Below are positions 52,437 to 60,641 of a stretch of DNA of 64,000 bases, piece by piece. Numbering within the stretch: the stretch's first letter is position 1; each line of letters opens with the position of its first letter. Source of the DNA: Pseudolachnospira sp051055405. GTDB taxonomy: Bacteria; Bacillota; Clostridia; Lachnospirales; Lachnospiraceae. Both the position numbers and the translations under genes were made by a program. The notes under the pieces are model-generated. The model was not told the DNA's origin, did not search any database, and worked only from the letters and a program-made list of their open reading frames with translations. Location: positions 1,426,001-1,490,000 of the forward strand of contig NZ_CP167068.1 in NCBI RefSeq assembly GCF_051055405.1. Direction: 5' to 3'.

Positions 52437-52495
52437 AATAGCGGATGCAAAACGAGGAAAATCTCGGATTGCGTTCGCTATTTTCTTATTTTATA
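52437..52495 (+). terminator. Terminator after recN
   Basis: AATAGCG (52437-52443) pairs with CGCTATT (52476-52482), with inner GCAA/TTGC and GAG/CTC pairing, followed by a T-rich tail. It separates recN from spoIVB. Confidence 0.7.
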
Positions 52496-52505
52496 ACGGA
52501 GGTGT

Positions 52506-53789
52506 ATGATGGAAGCAAGAAAGAGCTACCGACGCCTGCTGCTTTGGGTTTTTGGTGTTTCCTTGATATTTTGTGCGTTTTTTTGTTATTATTATGTGCA
52601 AAACATCATTCCAGACCGCATCAATGTAGTGGTCCAGGAAGACGAGGAATTTAACTTTTCGCTGCCGATGGCCGCAACATTGACCAGCGACAGCCAAGAG
52701 GTTTCCCTGAGCAAAAAGAGCAACATTCCGTCGGATGCCATTGATTTAGTTCTGGATGAGCCCTTTCAAATTCGGGGTTCTTCCACAGGTAGGTATGAGC
52801 TATCCTGCAAATTATTTGGATTGATTCCGATGAAAAGCATAGAAGTATCGGTAGTCAACCCTCAGTATGTTTATCCCATGGGCGACGCGGTGGGAATCTA
52901 TCTGGAGACGCAAGGTATTCTGATTGTTGGTACCGGAACGGTGACAGATGAACATGGCGTAGAACGAAATCCAGCTTATGATATTGTTCAATCAGGAGAC
53001 TATATCATGGCGGTCAATGGAAACGCCATTACGGGGAAAGAGGAATTGGTGGATTTGGTGGCAGAAAACGGCGCGGCGCCGGTTTCTCTGACCATCCGCC
53101 GAGATCAAAAAGAAGAGGATGTGATGATTCAGCCGGTTCAGTCGGGAGAGAATGAATTTAAGCTGGGAATTTGGATCCGAGATGATACGCAGGGAATTGG
53201 AACCTTAACGTATCTGACTACGGATGGAAAATATGGAGCATTGGGCCATGGAATCAGCGATACAGACACAGGCTTTTTGATTGAAAGCGACAAAGGTTCT
53301 TTGTATCATGCAAATATCCACTCTATTCTAAAGGGAAGTGATAGTAAGCCGGGATCGGTATGTGGAAGCATCAATTATGATTCGTCCTATCGGATTGGCT
53401 CGATTTCTAAAAACTGCAGCGCGGGAATTTATGGAACCTATGATACTTCGGAAGGGATACCGGGCGGAGTACAGGCAGTTCCGATAGGGTATATGCAAGA
53501 GGTAGAAACGGGTGAAGCCTTTATTCGAAGCTCCATATCCGGGGAAAGCAAAGAATACCGCATTGAGATTTTACGGATGGATAAGAATAACAGCAGCAAT
53601 AAGGGCTTGGTGCTCCGTGTGACAGACCCCGAATTGCTGGCTTTAACTGGTGGAATCGTTCAAGGGATGAGCGGAAGTCCTATTTTGCAGAATGGAAAAA
53701 TGATTGGCGCGGTAACCCATGTCTTTCTCCAGGACCCGACGGAAGGTTACGGCATTTTTATCGAAAAAATGTTGGAAGTATCTCCTTAA
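52506..53789 (+). CDS. spoIVB: Sporulation serine peptidase SpoIVB
   Basis: A 427-residue peptidase of family S55. One N-terminal membrane span (about 12-32), a PDZ domain (YDIVQSGDYIMAVNGNAITGKEELVDLV), then the peptidase with the catalytic His in GALGHGISD and Ser in GIVQGMSGSPIL. In sporulation it is made in the forespore and cleaves SpoIVFA so that pro-sigma-K is processed in the mother cell. It precedes spo0A, the usual clostridial and bacillar arrangement. Two consecutive ATGs at 52506/52509 follow GGAGG. No clear forespore promoter could be identified. Confidence 0.95.
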   Translation: MMEARKSYRRLLLWVFGVSLIFCAFFCYYYVQNIIPDRINVVVQEDEEFNFSLPMAATLTSDSQEVSLSKKSNIPSDAIDLVLDEPFQIRGSSTGRYELSCKLFGLIPMKSIEVSVVNPQYVYPMGDAVGIYLETQGILIVGTGTVTDEHGVERNPAYDIVQSGDYIMAVNGNAITGKEELVDLVAENGAAPVSLTIRRDQKEEDVMIQPVQSGENEFKLGIWIRDDTQGIGTLTYLTTDGKYGALGHGISDTDTGFLIESDKGSLYHANIHSILKGSDSKPGSVCGSINYDSSYRIGSISKNCSAGIYGTYDTSEGIPGGVQAVPIGYMQEVETGEAFIRSSISGESKEYRIEILRMDKNNSSNKGLVLRVTDPELLALTGGIVQGMSGSPILQNGKMIGAVTHVFLQDPTEGYGIFIEKMLEVSP

Positions 53790-53815
53790 ATAGAAAATAT
53801 ACGAAAAATCATAAG

Positions 53816-53842
53816 AGTCCGCCTCGCTTCGCCGGATTTTAG
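53816..53842 (+). terminator. Probable terminator after spoIVB
   Basis: TCCG...CGGA arms around CCTCGCTTCGC, followed by TTTTA. The stem is short. Confidence 0.45.
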
Positions 53843-53850
53843 GGAAATTG

Positions 53851-53904
53851 TGTCGTATCTTGCGATTGTCACTTCTTGCGTACCGGGCAGAAGAACTTTA
53901 TAAT
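53851..53904 (+). promoter_or_regulatory. Promoter region of spo0A with a possible 0A box
   Basis: TTGCGT (53876-53881), a 17-base spacer and TATAAT (53899-53904). Just upstream, TGTCGTA (53851-53857) differs by one base from the Spo0A box TGTCGAA, so autoregulation is possible but unproved. Confidence 0.55.
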
Positions 53905-53951
53905 AGAATCTACCCGAAACAAAGAGGAAAAAGGAAAAGGAGGGGATTTCT

Positions 53952-54749
53952 ATGGGGAAATTAGAAATTGCCATCGCAGACGATAATGAGAGCGTGATCG
54001 AGAATCTGACAAAAGGTTTGGAAAAGGAACCAGATTTTCGGGTTGTCGGTCACGCGGGTGACGGAGAAGAACTACTGAAAATTATACGTGAAAAAACACC
54101 GGATGTGGTACTTTTGGATATTATTATGCCGAAAATGGACGGTTTGGCGGTTATGGAACGGGTAAAGGAAGATAAAACATTGCAAAAAATCCCATCGTTT
54201 ATCGTCATTACCGCTGTGGGCCATGAAAAAGTGACAGAAGATGCTTTCCGGCTTGGCGCTGGGTACTATGTGATGAAGCCTTTCGATGCAGAATTGGTCA
54301 TCAATCGGATCAAAACTATGACGGGAACTGCCAAATCTCGTCCAGCTGAACAGCGAAAGGTCGCTCCTTATGAGAGCAAAACAGAGTACATGGAACGAAA
54401 TTTAGAATCGGATGTCACTGCCATGATTCACGATATTGGCGTTCCGGCACATATTAAAGGATATCAATATTTGCGGGATGCGATTATCCTTTCAGTGGAA
54501 GATATGGAGATGTTGAATTCTATTACCAAAATTTTGTATCCAACCATCGCCAAAAAACATCAAACAACATCCAGCCGAGTAGAACGAGCGATTCGTCATG
54601 CGATTGAAGTGGCTTGGAGCAGAGGAAATATGGATACGATCAATGAATTGTTCGGCTATACGATTAACACAGGGAAAGGAAAACCGACGAATTCGGAATT
54701 TGTAGCGCTGATTGCCGACCGTATCCGTCTGGAATATAGAAAACATTAA
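53952..54749 (+). CDS. spo0A: Sporulation master regulator Spo0A
   Basis: A 265-residue response regulator. The receiver domain has IADDNES, the phospho-acceptor Asp in VLLDIIMPKMDG, and VMKPFD. The C-terminal effector domain carries the nearly invariant TSSRVERAIRHAIEVAWSRG recognition helix. Its presence shows the organism belongs to an endospore-forming lineage. AAGGAGGGGATTTCT precedes the ATG. Confidence 0.98.
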   Translation: MGKLEIAIADDNESVIENLTKGLEKEPDFRVVGHAGDGEELLKIIREKTPDVVLLDIIMPKMDGLAVMERVKEDKTLQKIPSFIVITAVGHEKVTEDAFRLGAGYYVMKPFDAELVINRIKTMTGTAKSRPAEQRKVAPYESKTEYMERNLESDVTAMIHDIGVPAHIKGYQYLRDAIILSVEDMEMLNSITKILYPTIAKKHQTTSSRVERAIRHAIEVAWSRGNMDTINELFGYTINTGKGKPTNSEFVALIADRIRLEYRKH

Positions 54750-54754
54750 GAAAG

Positions 54755-54804
54755 GCGCTAAGGTGAGAAGAAAGTGATTTCTCGCAACCTTAGCGCTATT
54801 TTTA
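54755..54804 (+). terminator. Terminator after spo0A
   Basis: GGCGCTAAGGT pairs with ACCTTAGCGCT, extended by GAGAA/TTCTC, and followed by ATTTTTA. Confidence 0.85.
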
Positions 54805-54864
54805 TCCACGAAAGGATGTCCATCGTGTAAAATAGAGAAAGAAAGTTGGCGAGGATAATGGAAA

Positions 54865-55575
54865 ATGAGCGAAAATACACATTGTATCTTAGTGGTGGAA
54901 GATGAAAAAGGAATCCGCAATTTTATTCTTCGGTCTTTGGAGAGCAGCGGATATCAGGTAATTTCAGCAGAAAATGGAAGAGAAGCAAAGGAATTATTTC
55001 TCTCAAAATGTCCAGATCTCGTGTTGCTGGATTTGGGATTGCCGGATATCGACGGCGTACAGTTGATCCCGCTCTTGCGAGATTGGAGCAATGTTCCGAT
55101 TGTGATCGTATCGGCCAGAGATCAGGAATCCGAAAAGGTGCGGGCACTGGATTTGGGCGCGGACGATTATATTACAAAACCTTTTGGTATCTCAGAGTTG
55201 ATGGCCAGAGTGCGGACGGCCTTAAGACACAGGGGCGTTTCTTTGACAGCCCAGCCGGAGATGGATGAGGTATTCCACATAAAGGATTTGGTGATTGATA
55301 TGAGAAAACACCAGGTGTTGAAAGCTGGAAAAGAGATCCATTTTACCGGAACAGAGTTTAAAAGTTTAGCGCTTCTGGCAAAACATGTAGGGAAAGTGTT
55401 GACTTATGATTACATTCTGGGACAGATTTGGGGTCCCCACGCTAAAAATGATAATCAGATTCTTCGCGTAAATATGGCAAATATCCGAAGAAAGTTAGGG
55501 GAAAATCCGGCGGAACCCAAATATATTTTGACAGAACTTGGGATTGGATATCGAATGTTGGAGGATGAGGAATAA
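54865..55575 (+). CDS. KdpE-like response regulator without a partner kinase
   Basis: A 236-residue OmpR-family regulator. The receiver has VVEDEKGIR, Asp in VLLDLGLPDIDG, and ITKPFG; the C-terminal winged helix has FTGTEFKSLALLAKHVGKVL and RVNMANIRRKLG. The sequence style is closest to KdpE, the potassium-transport regulator, but no kdpD or kdpABC is nearby and no kinase adjoins it. Its targets are unknown. GAGGATAATGGAAA stands before ATG 54865. Confidence 0.88.
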   Translation: MSENTHCILVVEDEKGIRNFILRSLESSGYQVISAENGREAKELFLSKCPDLVLLDLGLPDIDGVQLIPLLRDWSNVPIVIVSARDQESEKVRALDLGADDYITKPFGISELMARVRTALRHRGVSLTAQPEMDEVFHIKDLVIDMRKHQVLKAGKEIHFTGTEFKSLALLAKHVGKVLTYDYILGQIWGPHAKNDNQILRVNMANIRRKLGENPAEPKYILTELGIGYRMLEDEE

Positions 55576-55596
55576 TAATTCGGTCTTCCGTTGACA

Positions 55597-55689
55597 TTAA
55601 CAGAATCTTTACGGATTTCTTATGAGATCTTCACAGACCAGGGCATTCCCTTTACACCCTTTACACGGCCTTTTCGTATAAAATAAAAT
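55597..55689 (+). promoter_or_regulatory. Array of TTNACA-like repeats and promoter upstream of the membrane protein gene
   Basis: TTAACA (55597), TTTACG (55608), TTATGA (55620) and TTCACA (55630) follow each other with spacers of 5, 6 and 4 bases, the spacing known for PhoP boxes in Bacillus. Two more TTTACA units stand at 55651 and 55660. The last pairs with TAAAAT (55684-55689) over 18 bases as a possible promoter. Confidence 0.45.
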
Positions 55690-55757
55690 CAACAAGAGGA
55701 GCTGACAAAATAGGAAATCCTCTAGGTGAGAGAATATAAGAAAAGGAGCGGAAGTAC

Positions 55758-56339
55758 ATGGACGAAAACAAATGGAGTTTATATCTAAAAGGGAATGAGG
55801 AACTGTTGTGGAATGGTAAGGGAAAATCGGATCCGCTGGTAAATGCCACAAATAAAACAAAACTCATGATTCGCTGGATTGTATGTGCGGTTATCGGAAT
55901 TGGTTTTACCGCGTTTTATCTTCCCTATGCGTTCAGCCACAGCTTTCCGACAAATAATACGATTATTTCCGTAGCCGTCGTTTTGGCGTTGGTTTTAGTG
56001 ATTGCTTATGGTCCGATTCAGGAATGGAGAACCCTGAACGGAAAAGTTTCTTACCTTCTGACCAATCGCCGGGTTTTGGCAATCCAGGACGGAAATGTTC
56101 GTGAGATGGCTGTCGATGCCGAGACTCCTTGCCGGGCGGAACGTTTGGGTAACAATACGTATGTGGTCTATATTGGAGAGGCCGCCTGCAGCAGCAAATC
56201 CTCCCAGGCTCGTTCCAACGCGCTGATGGGGATCAAAGATGACGCCAATCAGATGACGGGAATGATCTTTTATGGCGTATCCAATGCGGAAGATATTTGC
56301 CGCTATCTGAAAGCCTATTCGGGTAAAAAGATTGCGTAA
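55758..56339 (+). CDS. Membrane protein with a bacterial PH-like domain, function unknown
   Basis: A 193-residue protein. The N-terminal 35 residues are polar, then two membrane spans (about 37-58 and 70-92) form a hairpin, and the C-terminal 100 residues include YLLTNRRVLAIQDGNVREM, a pattern typical of small bacterial PH-like (bPH) domains. No enzyme motif is present. It stands alone between the regulator gene and glgA. AAAAGGAGCGG precedes the ATG. The assignment to the PH-like group is by pattern only. Confidence 0.65.
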   Translation: MDENKWSLYLKGNEELLWNGKGKSDPLVNATNKTKLMIRWIVCAVIGIGFTAFYLPYAFSHSFPTNNTIISVAVVLALVLVIAYGPIQEWRTLNGKVSYLLTNRRVLAIQDGNVREMAVDAETPCRAERLGNNTYVVYIGEAACSSKSSQARSNALMGIKDDANQMTGMIFYGVSNAEDICRYLKAYSGKKIA

Positions 56340-56384
56340 CTCTCTCCCTTCAAAGCAAAAGTCAAGCTTGCTTTGAAATTATCA

Positions 56385-56420
56385 TAAAAGCCGTTGCATG
56401 CGAGTGCAGCGGCTTTTTAT
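56385..56420. terminator. Bidirectional terminator between the membrane protein gene and glgA
   Basis: AAAAGCCGTTGCA and TGCAGCGGCTTTTT form a 13-base stem (one mismatch) with a short loop. A second small CAAAGC/GCTTTG hairpin lies at 56351-56375. Confidence 0.82.
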
Positions 56421-56441
56421 AACGTGGAAGAGAATGAGTCT

Positions 56442-57881
56442 TTATAGATTGTCGTAAAGTTTTTCATATTTCCTAGCGGAAGCTTCCCAGGAAAAATCTT
56501 TTTTCATGGCCCGTTCCACCATTTGGTTCCAACGGCGTTTCTGATCATAAAAAATGTGTTCTGCATACCGCAAGGTGGCCATCATTTCATGGGCATTGTA
56601 ATTGGCGAAAGAGAAGCCGGTGCCGGTATTGGCAAATTCATTGTAAGGCTCGATGGTATCCTTTAGTCCGCCGGTTTCCCGCACAATCGGCAGTGTGCCG
56701 TAGCGGAGCGCCATGAGCTGGCTCAGGCCGCAAGGCTCAAAGAGCGAGGGCATCAAAAAGGCGTCGCATCCGGCATAGATCCGATGGGAGAGTGCTTCCG
56801 AATAATAGATATTGGCGGAAAGCTTTCCGGGATATCGAGCAGCAAACCCTCGAAACATATCTTCATAATGCGTATCCCCAGTTCCCAAGACAGCAAATTG
56901 TACTACATCCTGTGAGAGAATTTCATCCAGAACCCGTTCAATCAGATCAAAGCCCTTCTGATCGGTCATTCGAGAGACAATCCCGATGAGAAATGTTTTT
57001 GGATTTTCCTCCAGCCCCAGCTCTTTTTGAAGAGCGGATTTGTTTTTGGTTTTTCGATTGCGGAATGTTTTTGCATCGAAGGTCTGATAAATCTGATTGT
57101 CATGAGCCGGATCATATTCTCGGTAGTCAATGCCGTTTAAAATTCCGCAAAAGCAATTGGAACGGGCCCAGAGGAGCTTATCCAACTTTTCTCCGAAAAA
57201 CGGCGTTTTGACCTCTTCCACATAGGTTTCACTGACGGTAGTTACATAGTCCGCATAGACGATACCGCCTTTTAGAAAATTGGCATCCTGATAAGCCTCC
57301 AGTTTATCTGAGGTAAATAGACTGTCGGAAAGGCCGGTCATCCGCTTGATTTCCGGAATACTCCAAGTACCCTGGAAACGTAAGTTGTGAATGGTAATCA
57401 CGGTTTTTATCGAGGTATAAAACAAATCGGAAGCAAATTCATTTTTAAGATACACTGGAATAAGACCGGTATGCCAATCATGGCAGTGAATGATATCCGG
57501 CTGAAAATCGATGGACGGAAGGATAGAAAGAACCGCTTTCGAGAAAAAGCTGAACTTTTCCAGATCATAAAAGTAATCCGAGTAAGGAACAGAGCCGGAG
57601 TAGTATTCTTCGTTGTCGATAAAATAGTAGGTAATCCCCTGGTATTCCAGTTTTAAAATGCCGACATAGCGGTTTCTTCCATTAAAGTACATATAGAAGT
57701 GATGAATATATGTCATCTGGCTGCGAAAATGTTCTGGAATACAAAGATATTTTGGCATTACAACACGAACATCATAGTCTTCTTTATTGAAATATTGAGG
57801 GAGGGAGCCGACTACGTCAGCCAGCCCGCCGGTCTTGGCAAAGGGAACACATTCCGATGCAGCAAATAATATTTTTTTCAT
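56442..57881 (-). CDS. glgA: Glycogen synthase (ADP-glucose type)
   Basis: A 479-residue GT5 glycosyltransferase elongating glycogen from ADP-glucose. The N-terminal KTGGLADVVGSLP motif binds ADP-glucose; HCHDWHTGLIPVYLK, GILNGIDYREYDP, and the C-terminal SLFEPCGLSQLMALRYGTLPIV with the catalytic Glu follow. No other glycogen gene is adjacent. AAGGAGCGTCGTCT precedes the ATG. Confidence 0.95.
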   Translation of the reverse strand: MKKILFAASECVPFAKTGGLADVVGSLPQYFNKEDYDVRVVMPKYLCIPEHFRSQMTYIHHFYMYFNGRNRYVGILKLEYQGITYYFIDNEEYYSGSVPYSDYFYDLEKFSFFSKAVLSILPSIDFQPDIIHCHDWHTGLIPVYLKNEFASDLFYTSIKTVITIHNLRFQGTWSIPEIKRMTGLSDSLFTSDKLEAYQDANFLKGGIVYADYVTTVSETYVEEVKTPFFGEKLDKLLWARSNCFCGILNGIDYREYDPAHDNQIYQTFDAKTFRNRKTKNKSALQKELGLEENPKTFLIGIVSRMTDQKGFDLIERVLDEILSQDVVQFAVLGTGDTHYEDMFRGFAARYPGKLSANIYYSEALSHRIYAGCDAFLMPSLFEPCGLSQLMALRYGTLPIVRETGGLKDTIEPYNEFANTGTGFSFANYNAHEMMATLRYAEHIFYDQKRRWNQMVERAMKKDFSWEASARKYEKLYDNL

Positions 57882-57913
57882 AGACGACGCTCCTTGAAAA
57901 CAAAACTAATTCT

Positions 57914-57946
57914 ATTCTAGCATACTCTGATTTATTATGGTATACT
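57914..57946. promoter_or_regulatory. Overlapping divergent promoters of glgA and the small unknown gene
   Basis: On the minus strand TGCTAGAAT (57922-57914) is an extended -10 for glgA. On the plus strand TGGTATACT (57938-57946) is an extended -10 for the 93-residue protein gene. Neither has a good -35. Confidence 0.45.
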
Positions 57947-57983
57947 CTATTTTTGGAAATAAAAAGCCTTAGGGAGGATTATA

Positions 57984-58265
57984 GTGATTGAACGGAAGAT
58001 GCTGATGTCTTTGGGGTATTTGAAAAAGCAGAACCTGACAGGAAGCTATAAGGGAATGCGTTTTTTGCTGCAAAAACAGGGGGAAGATCCGGCATTGCTG
58101 AAAGTCTTCATATGGCCTCAGCCTTTGGGGTTTGACGCGGCCCCTGCGGAACAGAAAACAGAGAAAGAATTTTCATTTTCAGACGCTGGTATCGAAGAGG
58201 CGCTCCAGTGGTTAAACGAGCGATATGAGGCAGAAAAAGATCTTTGGGAAAATGCAAAGCTGTAA
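57984..58265 (+). CDS. Small conserved-looking protein of unknown function
   Basis: A 93-residue soluble protein, GTG start at 57984 behind AGGGAGGATTATA. The N-terminal part is basic (GYLKKQNLTGSYKGMRFLL), the middle contains a VFIWPQPLGFD strand-like segment, and the C-terminus is an acidic helix (GIEEALQWLNERYEAEK). I recognise no family with known function. It precedes ylxM but is separated from it by a promoter, so a shared role is not implied. Confidence 0.6.
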   Translation: MIERKMLMSLGYLKKQNLTGSYKGMRFLLQKQGEDPALLKVFIWPQPLGFDAAPAEQKTEKEFSFSDAGIEEALQWLNERYEAEKDLWENAKL

Positions 58266-58294
58266 GAAGCAGATGTTGAAAGAAAAACAAGTGG

Positions 58295-58339
58295 TGTCAA
58301 GAAAAAACACTTGACAATAGTTGCTTTTTCTTGTATGAT
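58295..58339 (+). promoter_or_regulatory. Promoter of ylxM-ffh operon with an overlapping inverted repeat
   Basis: TTGACA (58311-58316), a 17-base spacer and TATGAT (58334-58339). TGTCAAG (58295-58301) and CTTGACA (58310-58316) form a perfect inverted repeat over an 8-base spacer that covers the -35, and could be an operator. Confidence 0.75.
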
Positions 58340-58356
58340 GGCAAAGGTGAGTCAAT

Positions 58357-58698
58357 ATGGAAAAATTTGTGGAGCAGGCGCTGCTATATGATTTTTACGG
58401 CGATCTTTTGACAGAGCATCAGAAGCAAATCTATGAAGACGTAGTGTTTCATGATCTATCCTTAAGCGAGGTTGCAGAGCAGCAGAATATCAGCCGGCAG
58501 GGTGTGCATGACCTGATTAAGAGATGCGAACGTTCGCTTCGGGAGTATGAGGAAAAGCTGGGCCTGGTCCGGAAATTTGATGAGACCCGGAGACTGGTGG
58601 GAGAAATCCATCGTCTGGCTCGGGAATTTGACGCTGGGGGAGACGCGTCCTGCGTAAAAAGGATTGAGCAGATTTCCGAGCAAATAGGAGAATTATGA
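58357..58698 (+). CDS. ylxM: YlxM-type helix-turn-helix protein, SRP-associated
   Basis: A 113-residue protein of the YlxM/p13 family. The N-terminal 65 residues form a sigma-70 region 4-like helix-turn-helix (LLTEHQKQIYEDVVFHDLSLSEVAEQQNISRQGVHDLI). The C-terminal part is helical. In Firmicutes it is encoded before ffh and is linked to the signal recognition particle. ATG 58357 follows AAAGGTGAG. ffh begins 3 bases after the stop. Confidence 0.9.
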   Translation: MEKFVEQALLYDFYGDLLTEHQKQIYEDVVFHDLSLSEVAEQQNISRQGVHDLIKRCERSLREYEEKLGLVRKFDETRRLVGEIHRLAREFDAGGDASCVKRIEQISEQIGEL

Positions 58699-58701
58699 TT
58701 T

Positions 58702-60042
58702 ATGGCATTTGAGAGCTTGTCCGATAAACTGCAAAATGTGTTTAAAAAGCTCCGAGGCAAAGGAAGGCTGACCGAAGCCGATGTGAAAGCGGCTCTGAAG
58801 GAAGTAAAGATGGCGCTGCTAGAGGCAGACGTTAATTTTAAGGTGGTCAAGCAGTTTGTTAAAGCAGTAGAAGAGCGGGCCGTTGGGGCGGATGTGATGA
58901 ATAGTCTGACCCCTGGACAGATGGTCGTTAAAATTGTAAATGAAGAGATGGTTCGTCTGATGGGATCAGAGACCACGGAACTGGCCTTAAATCCCAGCAA
59001 CGAAGTGACGATTTTTATGATGGCTGGCCTGCAAGGCGCTGGTAAGACGACCACTGCTGCAAAGATCGCTGGAAAGCTGAAGGCGAAGGGGCGGAAACCT
59101 TTGCTCGTGGCCTGCGATATTTACCGCCCAGCTGCGATTGAACAGTTAAAAGTAAACGGTCAGAAGCAGGATGTTCCGGTTTTTTCTATGGGAGATGGAA
59201 CTTCGCCGGTCCATATCGCAAAGGCTGCGGTAGAGCATGCAAAGAAAAACGGGCAAAACGTGGTCATTCTCGATACGGCCGGACGGCTTCATATCGACGA
59301 GGCCATGATGGAAGAACTGGCGCAGATCAAAGAAACTTTGCCAGTGAAACAGACGGTTTTGGTGGTCGATGCCATGACGGGCCAGGATGCGGTAAACGTA
59401 GCCAGTACTTTTAATGAAAAGATTGGTATTGACGGTATCATTGTTACAAAGTTGGACGGCGACACCAGAGGCGGTGCAGCGCTGTCGATCCGGGCCGTGA
59501 CAGGCAAGCCGATTCTCTACGTCGGTATGGGAGAAAAGCTTTCTGATCTGGAACAGTTTTATCCGGATCGCATGGCATCCAGGATTCTCGGTATGGGAGA
59601 TATCCTTTCTTTGATCGAGAAAGCCGAAGCCCAGGTCGATGCGGATAAAGCGAAAGAAATGGAGCGGAAGTTCCGGAAAGCGGAATTTGATTTTAACGAT
59701 TTTCTGGATCAATTTGCGCAGCTTCGAAAGATGGGAAGCCTCGGAGATTTGATGAGTATGATTCCCGGCATGGGAAATAAGCTAAAAGGCGTAGAGATGC
59801 CGGACGACAAGTCCATGAGGCGGGTAGAATCCATCATTCTTTCTATGACAAAGGAAGAGCGCAGCCGTCCGGAATTGATTAACCCATCCAGAAAGCGTCG
59901 GATTGCAGGTGGTGCCGGCGTAGACATCGCGGAAGTCAATCGATTGATGAAACAGTTTGAACAGTCGAAGAAAATGATGAAACAGATGTCGGGAATGATG
60001 GGAAAGAAAGGAAAAAGAGGAAGATTTTCCCTTCCTTTTTGA
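58702..60042 (+). CDS. ffh: Signal recognition particle protein Ffh
   Basis: A 446-residue GTPase that binds signal peptides and 4.5S RNA. NG domain: GLQGAGKTTTAAKIA, DTAGRLHIDE, TKLDGDTRGGAAL. The C-terminal methionine-rich M domain has RRVESIILSMTKEERSRPELINPSRKRRIAGGAG-type motif and ends in a run of Met/Lys. Full length and typical. Confidence 0.97.
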   Translation: MAFESLSDKLQNVFKKLRGKGRLTEADVKAALKEVKMALLEADVNFKVVKQFVKAVEERAVGADVMNSLTPGQMVVKIVNEEMVRLMGSETTELALNPSNEVTIFMMAGLQGAGKTTTAAKIAGKLKAKGRKPLLVACDIYRPAAIEQLKVNGQKQDVPVFSMGDGTSPVHIAKAAVEHAKKNGQNVVILDTAGRLHIDEAMMEELAQIKETLPVKQTVLVVDAMTGQDAVNVASTFNEKIGIDGIIVTKLDGDTRGGAALSIRAVTGKPILYVGMGEKLSDLEQFYPDRMASRILGMGDILSLIEKAEAQVDADKAKEMERKFRKAEFDFNDFLDQFAQLRKMGSLGDLMSMIPGMGNKLKGVEMPDDKSMRRVESIILSMTKEERSRPELINPSRKRRIAGGAGVDIAEVNRLMKQFEQSKKMMKQMSGMMGKKGKRGRFSLPF

Positions 60043-60078
60043 TAAAACAAGCAAAAGGTTGAAGGAGGTGAAATACGA

Positions 60079-60324
60079 ATGGCAGTAAAGATTCGTTTGA
60101 GAAGAATGGGACAGAAGAAGGCTCCTTTTTATAGAGTAGTCGTAGCGGATTCCCGTTCCCCGAGAGACGGACGTTTCATCGAGGAGATCGGTTATTATGA
60201 TTCCACGAAGGACCCCAGCGTGATTAAAATTGACGAGGAAAAGGCGAAGAAGTGGTTGGAGAACGGTGCAAAGCCGACGGAAACCGTTGCTAAACTTCTG
60301 AAAATTGCCGGCGTAGAGAAATAA
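60079..60324 (+). CDS. rpsP: Ribosomal protein S16
   Basis: The 81-residue small-subunit protein S16: VKIRLRRMGQKKAPFYRVVVADSRSPRDGRFIEEIG-type start split across the protein is unmistakable, followed by EEKAKKWLENGAKPTETV. AGGAGGTG precedes the ATG. Third gene of the ylxM-ffh operon. Confidence 0.97.
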   Translation: MAVKIRLRRMGQKKAPFYRVVVADSRSPRDGRFIEEIGYYDSTKDPSVIKIDEEKAKKWLENGAKPTETVAKLLKIAGVEK

Positions 60325-60345
60325 TCCGCCAGGAGGTAGCCGAAC

Positions 60346-60573
60346 ATGAAAGAATTAGTGGAGGTAATCGCAAAAGCTTTGGTAAATCATCCGGAGGAGG
60401 TTGTGGTTACGGAAACAGAGAAAGAACGGGAAACTGTTCTGGAACTGAAAGTCGCGCCTTCCGATATGGGAAAAGTGATCGGCAAGCAGGGGCGCATTGC
60501 GAAAGCGATCCGTTCCGTTGTCAAGGTAGCGGCTTCTAAAGAAGACAAGAAAGTAACGCTGGATATCCAGTAG
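60346..60573 (+). CDS. khpA: KH-domain RNA-binding protein KhpA (YlqC)
   Basis: A 75-residue single KH-domain protein with the nucleic-acid loop in VIGKQGRIAKAIRSV. KhpA works with KhpB in RNA binding, cell division and ribosome-related processes in Gram-positive bacteria. It lies 21 bases after rpsP with AGGAGG upstream, the normal position for the family. Confidence 0.93.
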   Translation: MKELVEVIAKALVNHPEEVVVTETEKERETVLELKVAPSDMGKVIGKQGRIAKAIRSVVKVAASKEDKKVTLDIQ

Positions 60574-60587
60574 ACAGGAAATGGAAG

Positions 60588-60629
60588 CGGGTAAGCAGCT
60601 CGGATGGAGCCGTTTGCCCGTTTTATTTT
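60588..60629 (+). terminator. Hairpin terminator or attenuator between khpA and rimM
   Basis: CGGGTAAGC pairs with GTTTGCCCG (two wobble pairs), with an inner GCTC/GAGC stem, followed by TTTTATTTTA. It probably reduces expression of rimM-trmD relative to rpsP-khpA. Confidence 0.65.
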
Positions 60630-60641
60630 AAGGAGCCGAGT

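Noticed and set aside
52431..52437. CATACTA, identical to the sigma-G -10 consensus, upstream of spoIVB
   Set aside because: No fitting -35 lies 17-18 bases upstream and the motif overlaps the base of the recN terminator hairpin, so a transcript from here would meet the terminator at once.
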